This document shows positions 6,631 through 10,571 of a DNA stretch of 10,571 nucleotides, in pieces (position 1 is the stretch's first letter; each line of letters starts with the position of its first letter). Source of the DNA: Alphaproteobacteria bacterium (GTDB lineage: Bacteria > Pseudomonadota > Alphaproteobacteria > JAEULC01); NCBI GenBank assembly GCA_020851015.1, contig JADZDN010000254.1, positions 1 through 10,571 of the forward strand. The letters are read 5' to 3'. The notes below the pieces were generated by a model. The model saw only the letters and a list, made by a program, of their open reading frames with translations, ran no database searches and was not told where the DNA came from. The translations under genes were made by a program, and so were the position numbers.

Positions 6631-7767
6631 TCAGGTCGGTTCGGGCGCGGCGGCATCCTCGCGCCGGTCCTCGCGGTCGAGCCCGGCCAGCAGCCCCAGG
6701 GCCGCGTCGGTCACCCGGCGCTTCAGGCCCTTCTCCGCCCGGCCGAAGGGGCGGACCAGGATCTCCGGACCCGCCGCGCGCTCGCGGTGGAACCATACCC
6801 CCGCGACCTCGCCGCGCCTGAGGATCACCGGCGAGATCCAGCCGGACTGCCGCGACACCAGCTTGCGGTACTTCTCGGCGACGAATTGCCGGGTGTCGGC
6901 ATGGGCCAGCAGGTAGGGATCGAAGGCCGGCAGCACGATCAGCCGGTCGTCCGGCATCGCCGCCCGGCGCAGCGCGTCGCTATCCGCCGCGCGCGCCCAG
7001 GCCTCGCGCCCGGCAAAGGCGACGCGCACCAGCCTGCGCCGCTCGCGCTGAAACAGGGCACGCGCTTCGGTCACCGGCAGCCCGGCGAACTTGGCGAAGT
7101 CCTGCTCGGTCGCGGGGCCAAAGGCCTCGAGGTAGCGGTCGAGGAACGCCGCGAGGCCGGTTTCGACCTCCTGGCGGTCGACCGGGACCCAGCGGTCGAG
7201 GCGGCGGAACGTGCCCATCGTCGCATTTGTGGGGCCATGGCACAGATAGCCGGGCTCGCTGACGCTCTTCAACAGGCTGCCCCAGCTCTGCTCGACCCAT
7301 TCCCGCGCCCATTCGCCCACTTCCGGGCAGACCAGGTCGGCGATCTGGCGGCGGCTCAGATGCGCGTCGCCGATCGCCCGGGCGATGGCATCGCAGACCC
7401 GGCGGAACTTCTTGGCCGGCACGCCCTGGGCCGCGAACTGGCTGAGCCGCGCCGGCATGCGGGCGTCGCGCAACGCCAGGATCGCCGGCAGGTCGCGCGC
7501 CGCGACGATGTGCAGCGTGCCGCGCTGGGTCCACATCTTGACCAGGTCGCGCGTGTCGAACAGCTGGGCGCGCACCGCGGCGCTGGTGACGCCCGGGCAG
7601 CGCGCGCGGAGCTGCAGCACGCCGGCGGAATGCACCTGCGCCTGCGCGCCCAAGAGCCGCGACGCCGCCGCCACCGCATCGGCCGCCGGCGCCAGCAGGT
7701 GCTGGCGGTCGAGCCGGAACGCCCGCACATGGTCGAGCGAAAGTTCGAGCGCGGACTTGCCTTCCAT
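6631..7767 (-). CDS. Winged-helix DNA-binding protein of the AlkZ/YcaQ DNA-glycosylase family (HTH_42)
   Basis: This 378-residue protein fits the HTH_42 family, which includes Streptomyces AlkZ and Escherichia coli YcaQ (AlkX). These are monofunctional glycosylases that remove alkylated or interstrand-crosslinked bases from DNA. Key signs are LLGAQAQ (38-44), giving a Q-A-Q match (Q42, Q44) to the AlkZ-type QxQ catalytic motif. MWTQRGTLHIVAARDL (78-93) is strongly characteristic of the family. YLEAFGPATEQDFAKFAGLP (212-231) marks a later winged-helix module, and LPAFDPYLL (279-287) precedes a C-terminal beta region. The tail after about 360 is charged and Ala-rich. The start is uncertain: ATG at 7767 or in-frame TTG at 7776; neither has a clear ribosome site, and ATG is preferred. 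The gene lies just after higA in the same frame, with one TGA between, so it may be read through from the higBA promoter past the hairpin. Base excision repair is inferred from the family; activity is not certain. Confidence 0.82.
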   Translation of the reverse strand: MEGKSALELSLDHVRAFRLDRQHLLAPAADAVAAASRLLGAQAQVHSAGVLQLRARCPGVTSAAVRAQLFDTRDLVKMWTQRGTLHIVAARDLPAILALRDARMPARLSQFAAQGVPAKKFRRVCDAIARAIGDAHLSRRQIADLVCPEVGEWAREWVEQSWGSLLKSVSEPGYLCHGPTNATMGTFRRLDRWVPVDRQEVETGLAAFLDRYLEAFGPATEQDFAKFAGLPVTEARALFQRERRRLVRVAFAGREAWARAADSDALRRAAMPDDRLIVLPAFDPYLLAHADTRQFVAEKYRKLVSRQSGWISPVILRRGEVAGVWFHRERAAGPEILVRPFGRAEKGLKRRVTDAALGLLAGLDREDRREDAAAPEPT

Positions 7768-7786
7768 GCGCGTCAAGCGCCGGTTT

Positions 7787-7816
7787 AAAATTCACGCGGC
7801 GCGGCGGGCCGCGTGA
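7787..7816 (-). terminator. Candidate intrinsic terminator or attenuator overlapping the higA stop codon
   Basis: Read on the minus strand, TCACGCGGC (7816-7808), a 7-base loop and GCCGCGTGA (7800-7792) form a perfect 9-base-pair stem with seven G-C pairs. ATTTT follows directly (7791-7787). The 3' arm ends with the TGA stop of higA, and the hairpin encodes the last eight residues of HigA, so translating ribosomes would cover it. The T run is short (four), so termination may be partial. On the plus strand no T run follows. It lies between higA and the glycosylase-like gene and could lower transcription of the latter relative to higBA. Confidence 0.55.
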
Positions 7817-8127
7817 GACGGAATGGCGGCGATCTTGCGCCCAAGCCGCCGCTCGGCGTGCCACAGGTCATGGGCGATCTGCATCCGGAGCCAAAGCCAC
7901 GGGCCATTGCCGCAGAACCGGCCCAGCCGCACCGCCATCTCGGGCGAAATCGACATGCTGCCGTTCATGATGCGATGCAGCGTCTGGCGCGTGATGCCGA
8001 GCTGCCGCGCCGCTGTGCTGACGCTCAGCTCCAGCGCGGGCAGAACGTCGTCGCGCAGGATCGCCCCGGGATGGACCGGCGCCATCCGCGGTTCGGTGGT
8101 CACAAGAAATTCTCGCTTCTTCGCCAT
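7792..8127 (-). CDS. higA: HigA-type antitoxin, XRE-family helix-turn-helix
   Basis: This 111-residue protein is the antitoxin half of a higBA pair. VHPGAILRDDVLPALELS (18-35) is the typical HigA opening. The helix-turn-helix STAARQLGITRQTLHRIMNG (37-56) follows, then ISPEMAVRLGRFCG (60-73) and the C-terminal helix LWLRMQIAHDLWHAERRLG (78-96). HigA proteins bind and neutralise HigB and repress their own promoter as dimers. The ATG has AGGG about 4 bases upstream and lies 10 bases past the higB stop; an in-frame ATG at 8163 lies inside higB and is not favoured. The Lys-rich N-terminus (AKKRE) is longer than in many HigA proteins. Arg/Ala residues at the C-terminus coincide with a strong RNA hairpin overlapping the stop codon. 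Confidence 0.92.
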   Translation of the reverse strand: MAKKREFLVTTEPRMAPVHPGAILRDDVLPALELSVSTAARQLGITRQTLHRIMNGSMSISPEMAVRLGRFCGNGPWLWLRMQIAHDLWHAERRLGRKIAAIPSHAARRAA

Positions 8128-8137
8128 CGCACCCTGC

Positions 8138-8413
8138 CTAGTGATACTGCTCCAGATCGACACGCCACGGGTCCCCCTCGTTCCATTCGAAGGTGATGCC
8201 CCACGGCCCGTTCACGTGAACGCTGTAGCGGACCGGCTTCCCCCGCAAGGGATGAAAGTCGAATCCCGGCACGTTCATGTCCTGCGGACGCGTCGCCTGG
8301 TTCAACGCCGCAAGCCGGGCGCGGCACCGGTCGGCGAGGTCCGGCTTCACCCGCCGCGCGTCTCCGGTGACAAACAGGTCGCGCAGGCCCTTGTGCCGGA
8401 AGCTCCGGATCAT
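8138..8413 (-). CDS. higB: HigB-type toxin (RelE/ParE superfamily mRNA endonuclease)
   Basis: This 91-residue protein matches HigB toxins in full length. The start MIRSFRHKGLRDLF, then TGDARRVKP (16-24), the stretch PQDMNVPGFDFHPLRG (43-58), strand WGITFEWNEGD (71-81) and end VDLEQYH (85-91) follow the family pattern closely. HigB cleaves mRNA in the translating ribosome and stops growth unless bound by HigA. The toxin gene comes first, as usual for hig loci, with higA 10 bases downstream. The promoter-like pair upstream puts the transcript start about at the ATG, and no ribosome site is seen before it, so the first message may be leaderless. The gene starts 42 bases past the helicase stop. 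No frameshift or missing end is visible, so the module looks intact. Confidence 0.92.
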   Translation of the reverse strand: MIRSFRHKGLRDLFVTGDARRVKPDLADRCRARLAALNQATRPQDMNVPGFDFHPLRGKPVRYSVHVNGPWGITFEWNEGDPWRVDLEQYH

Positions 8414-8418
8414 GCCAA

Positions 8419-8460
8419 TATGTAACGCATTTCGCGACAGGTGTAAATTGTTGCGTTACA
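8419..8460 (-). promoter_or_regulatory. higBA promoter flanked by a 9-base inverted repeat, candidate HigA operator
   Basis: On the minus strand TTTACA (8447-8442), a 17-base spacer and TACATA (8424-8419) look like a promoter whose start point would fall at the higB ATG. Around it lie two perfect inverted arms, TGTAACGCA (8421-8429) and TGCGTTACA (8452-8460). One arm overlaps the -10 box; the other lies just upstream of the -35 box and contains the TAA of the helicase gene. A third half-site, TGTAA at 8442-8446, lies within the -35 box, 21 bases (two helical turns) from the first. HigA-type antitoxins repress their own promoters through such sites. AT-rich sequence stands out against the GC-rich surroundings. 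Confidence 0.65.
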
Positions 8461-10571
8461 GGCGCGAGGCCGGTGCGTGCAGGAACGCCTTCGTTTCCGC
8501 CACCGCCTCGGCCAGGCCGCAGCGGCGCGGCTCGACGCCGGGCGGGAAGGCGCCGAACAGGCGTGTCGGCATCATGCGGTCGAGCAGCACGAACACGCCG
8601 ATGTCGTCGGCGCGGCGGATCAGCCGGCCGAAGGCCTGCTTCAGCCTGAGGCGCGTGATCATGTCGTCGTAGATCCGCCCGCCGAAGGCGTTGCGCCGCG
8701 CCTTGTGCAGGATGTCGGGGCGCGGCCAGGGCACGCGGTCGAACACGATCAGGCGCAGCGCGCGGCCCGGCACGTCCACGCCGTCGCGGACCGCGTCGGT
8801 GCCGAGCAGGCAGGCATCGCCCTCCGCGCGCAGGATGCCCACCAGCGTCGCGACGTCCATGCCGTCGACATGCTGGGCATAGAGCGGCAGGCCCGCGGCT
8901 TCGATCGGCGGCGCCAGCAGCTTGTGCGCGGCGCGCAGGCGCGAGATCGCGGTGAACAGGCCGAGCGCCCCACCGCCCGAGGCCAGGAACAGCTCGCGAT
9001 AGGCCGCGGCGATCTGCGCCATGTCGTCCTTCTTCACGTCGGTGACGATGAAGACGCGGGTCAGGCGCGGATAGTCGAACGGCGACGGCACGGAGGCCCG
9101 GATCGCCGGCTTGGGCAGATGGCGCGCGCCGGTGCGCGCCTCGGCCGCCGCCCAGTCCGCCTCGACATCGCCCGAGCCGTCGGTGAGCGTCGCCGAGGTG
9201 ACCGCGAGGCCGTGCGCGCGCTCGGCCGAGACCTTAGCGAAGGGGATCATCGGGTCGACCCAGTGGCGATGGATGCCGACATCGACATCCCGCGCCTCGA
9301 TACGGTCGATCGACAGCCAGTCGACGAATTCGGGCGGCGTGCCGATCTGCAATGCGCGCAGCATGCCCTGCCAGGCCTTGCACGCCCCCTCGCCGCGCCG
9401 CTCGATGCCCCTCGCCATCGCCTCGATTCGGAGGCGCGTGTTGGTGTCGAGATCGGCCGCCTCGTCGTCCAGGCGGCGCATCAGGTTCCGGCGCAGCACC
9501 GCCAAGGGCTCGACGATGCGCTGGAGATGCTGGTCGAGCGCGCGCGCCGCCTCCAGCAAGCCCGCGACCGGCGCCGAGGTGTCGGTTTCCAGCGCCTGGG
9601 CCCCGCCGAAGCCTTCGGCGCGCGCGCGGACCTGCTGGCGCACCAGCGACAGCAACTGCTCGGTCGGGCCGTGCGGCTGGTCGTCGGCGAGCCGGTTGCC
9701 CCAGCCTTCGCCGGGCAGGGCGCGCGCCGCGGCCTGCACCGCGTCGATCGCGGCCGCGCTCTCGGCGTCGAGCAGGTCCTCGAGCCGGCGCTTCAGCCCG
9801 CGCGCGCGGCTCGACCGCCCTTCCGCGCCCAAGAGCCAGCGGCGCAGCTCGGCCGTCTCCTGCCCCGTCAGCGCGGCGGAAAAGGCATTGTCGGCGGCGT
9901 CGAACAGATGGTGGCCCTCGTCGAACACCACGCGCGTCGGCAGCCGGCCCTCGTCCCCCGCCCGCGCCGCCTCGGTCAGCACCAGCGCGTGGTTGGCGAC
10001 CACGAGGCGCGCGCGCCGCGCCCGGCGGATCGACTTCTCGATGAAGCACTTGTGGTAGTGCGGGCAGGCGGAATAGACGCATTCGCCGCGCCGGTCGGTC
10101 AGGCCAAACGTACGGCCGCGGCCGGTGACATCGGCCAGCCAGGACGGGAAGTCGCCGCCCACCATGTCGCCGTCGCGCGATCGCGCGGCCCAGCGCGCCA
10201 TCAGCCCCAGCGCCACCGCGTCGCGCGGCCGCGCGCCCATGCCGCGCACCGCCTCCTCGAAGTTCAGCAGGCACAGGTAGTTCTCGCGCCCCTTGCGCAG
10301 CACCCCGCGGCGCGCCTTCTCGACCGGGTCGGGATAGAGCCGGTCCAGTTCCTCGTCGATCGGGTGCTGCAGGTTGCGCGTGTAGGTGCTGAGCCAGACC
10401 GCGCCCTGGTTCTTCTCGGCCCACAGGCTGGCCGGCGCGATGTAGCCCAGCGTCTTGCCGACGCCGGTGCCGGCCTCGGCCAGCACCATGGCGGGCTCGC
10501 CCTCGCGCTCGCGCGGCAGGAAGGCGGCCGCCAGCGCGGAGGCGTAGTCGCCCTGCTGCGGCCGGGGCTCG
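8456..10571 (-). CDS. DinG-type Fe-S superfamily 2 DNA helicase (5' end beyond the right end)
   Basis: The visible 704 residues hold nearly a whole DinG/XPD-type ATP-dependent DNA helicase. The frame stays open to the window edge; the segment before the Met at 10489 (PRPQQGDYASAL) fits the family's Q-like motif, so that Met is internal. Numbered from it, Walker A is EAGTGVGKT (5-13). Four cysteines C73, C137, C142 and C148, in C-X63-C-X4-C-X5-C spacing, match the ligands of the [4Fe-4S] cluster. The Walker B box is DEGHH (190-194), TSATL (431-435) is motif III, DGVDVPG (569-575) motif V and QAFGRLIRR (618-626) motif VI. An Arg/Ala/Leu-rich alpha segment at about 200-400 matches the Arch-domain insertion. 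Such helicases unwind DNA 5' to 3' and act on R-loops, forks and G-quadruplexes. Further N-terminal sequence may lie outside. It ends at a TAA inside the higBA operator. Confidence 0.93.
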   Translation of the reverse strand, partial: EPRPQQGDYASALAAAFLPREREGEPAMVLAEAGTGVGKTLGYIAPASLWAEKNQGAVWLSTYTRNLQHPIDEELDRLYPDPVEKARRGVLRKGRENYLCLLNFEEAVRGMGARPRDAVALGLMARWAARSRDGDMVGGDFPSWLADVTGRGRTFGLTDRRGECVYSACPHYHKCFIEKSIRRARRARLVVANHALVLTEAARAGDEGRLPTRVVFDEGHHLFDAADNAFSAALTGQETAELRRWLLGAEGRSSRARGLKRRLEDLLDAESAAAIDAVQAAARALPGEGWGNRLADDQPHGPTEQLLSLVRQQVRARAEGFGGAQALETDTSAPVAGLLEAARALDQHLQRIVEPLAVLRRNLMRRLDDEAADLDTNTRLRIEAMARGIERRGEGACKAWQGMLRALQIGTPPEFVDWLSIDRIEARDVDVGIHRHWVDPMIPFAKVSAERAHGLAVTSATLTDGSGDVEADWAAAEARTGARHLPKPAIRASVPSPFDYPRLTRVFIVTDVKKDDMAQIAAAYRELFLASGGGALGLFTAISRLRAAHKLLAPPIEAAGLPLYAQHVDGMDVATLVGILRAEGDACLLGTDAVRDGVDVPGRALRLIVFDRVPWPRPDILHKARRNAFGGRIYDDMITRLRLKQAFGRLIRRADDIGVFVLLDRMMPTRLFGAFPPGVEPRRCGLAEAVAETKAFLHAPASRL

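Noticed and set aside
6603..6631. Hairpins near the end of the glycosylase-like gene (CCGGC/GCCGG and AAGCCG/CGGCTT) with an adjacent run of five A/T
   Set aside because: In the direction of that gene the hairpin is followed by A, not T; the T run precedes the hairpin on the other strand, so it is not an intrinsic terminator.
4891..7788. Very long plus-strand open frame (965 codons) across the MFS, enzyme and glycosylase genes
   Set aside because: It lies antisense to genes with clear family motifs, and its composition is Arg/His/Gln/Ala-rich, as expected of a shadow frame in high-GC DNA. It has no recognisable domain.
10487..10489. ATG at 10489 as the true start of the helicase
   Set aside because: The frame continues upstream with PRPQQGDY, a helicase-family motif, and the Met sits only four residues before Walker A.

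Overview
The window is high-GC DNA packed with genes, 11 in all, two of them cut by the window ends. Gene content (GT-B sugar transferases, an AEC carrier, an Fsr-like MFS transporter, an enolase-superfamily enzyme, a DinG-type helicase, a HigBA pair), GGA/AGG-type ribosome sites and strong third-position GC suggest an alphaproteobacterium. That is inference; no rRNA or single marker gene is present to settle it.

Left block (1-3030, minus strand): the 5' part of a surface-glycan operon. Transcription runs leftwards through an unrecognised 405-residue protein, a 569-residue GT4 glycosyltransferase with an unusual ~170-residue N-terminal extension, and the first 36 codons of a second GT4 enzyme. 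The genes are joined by 4-base GTGA and ATGA start/stop overlaps, so they are probably translated as a coupled unit. A 108-base divergent spacer separates this block from an AEC-family permease on the plus strand (3139-4083).

Middle block (4089-6513, minus strand): an Fsr-like MFS transporter followed 46 bases later by a mandelate racemase/muconate lactonising enzyme-type enzyme. This looks like a small uptake-and-catabolism (or export) pair for an unknown acid or sugar acid. Its end meets the AEC gene tail to tail with 5 bases between them.

Right block (6631-10571, minus strand): a DinG-type Fe-S helicase (5' end outside the window) is followed by a higB-higA toxin-antitoxin module. The higBA promoter lies between two perfect 9-base inverted arms, and one arm contains the helicase stop codon. 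After higA comes a strong hairpin plus a short T run that overlaps the higA stop codon, then a winged-helix protein of the AlkZ/YcaQ DNA-glycosylase type with a QAQ motif.

Most of the window is ordinary chromosomal content. The parts most worth a second look are the higBA control region, the higBA-terminator-glycosylase arrangement, the enolase-superfamily enzyme lacking the second lysine of its usual KxK motif, and the two poorly characterised proteins of the glycan operon. No RNA genes, CRISPR arrays, insertion sequences or phage genes were seen.
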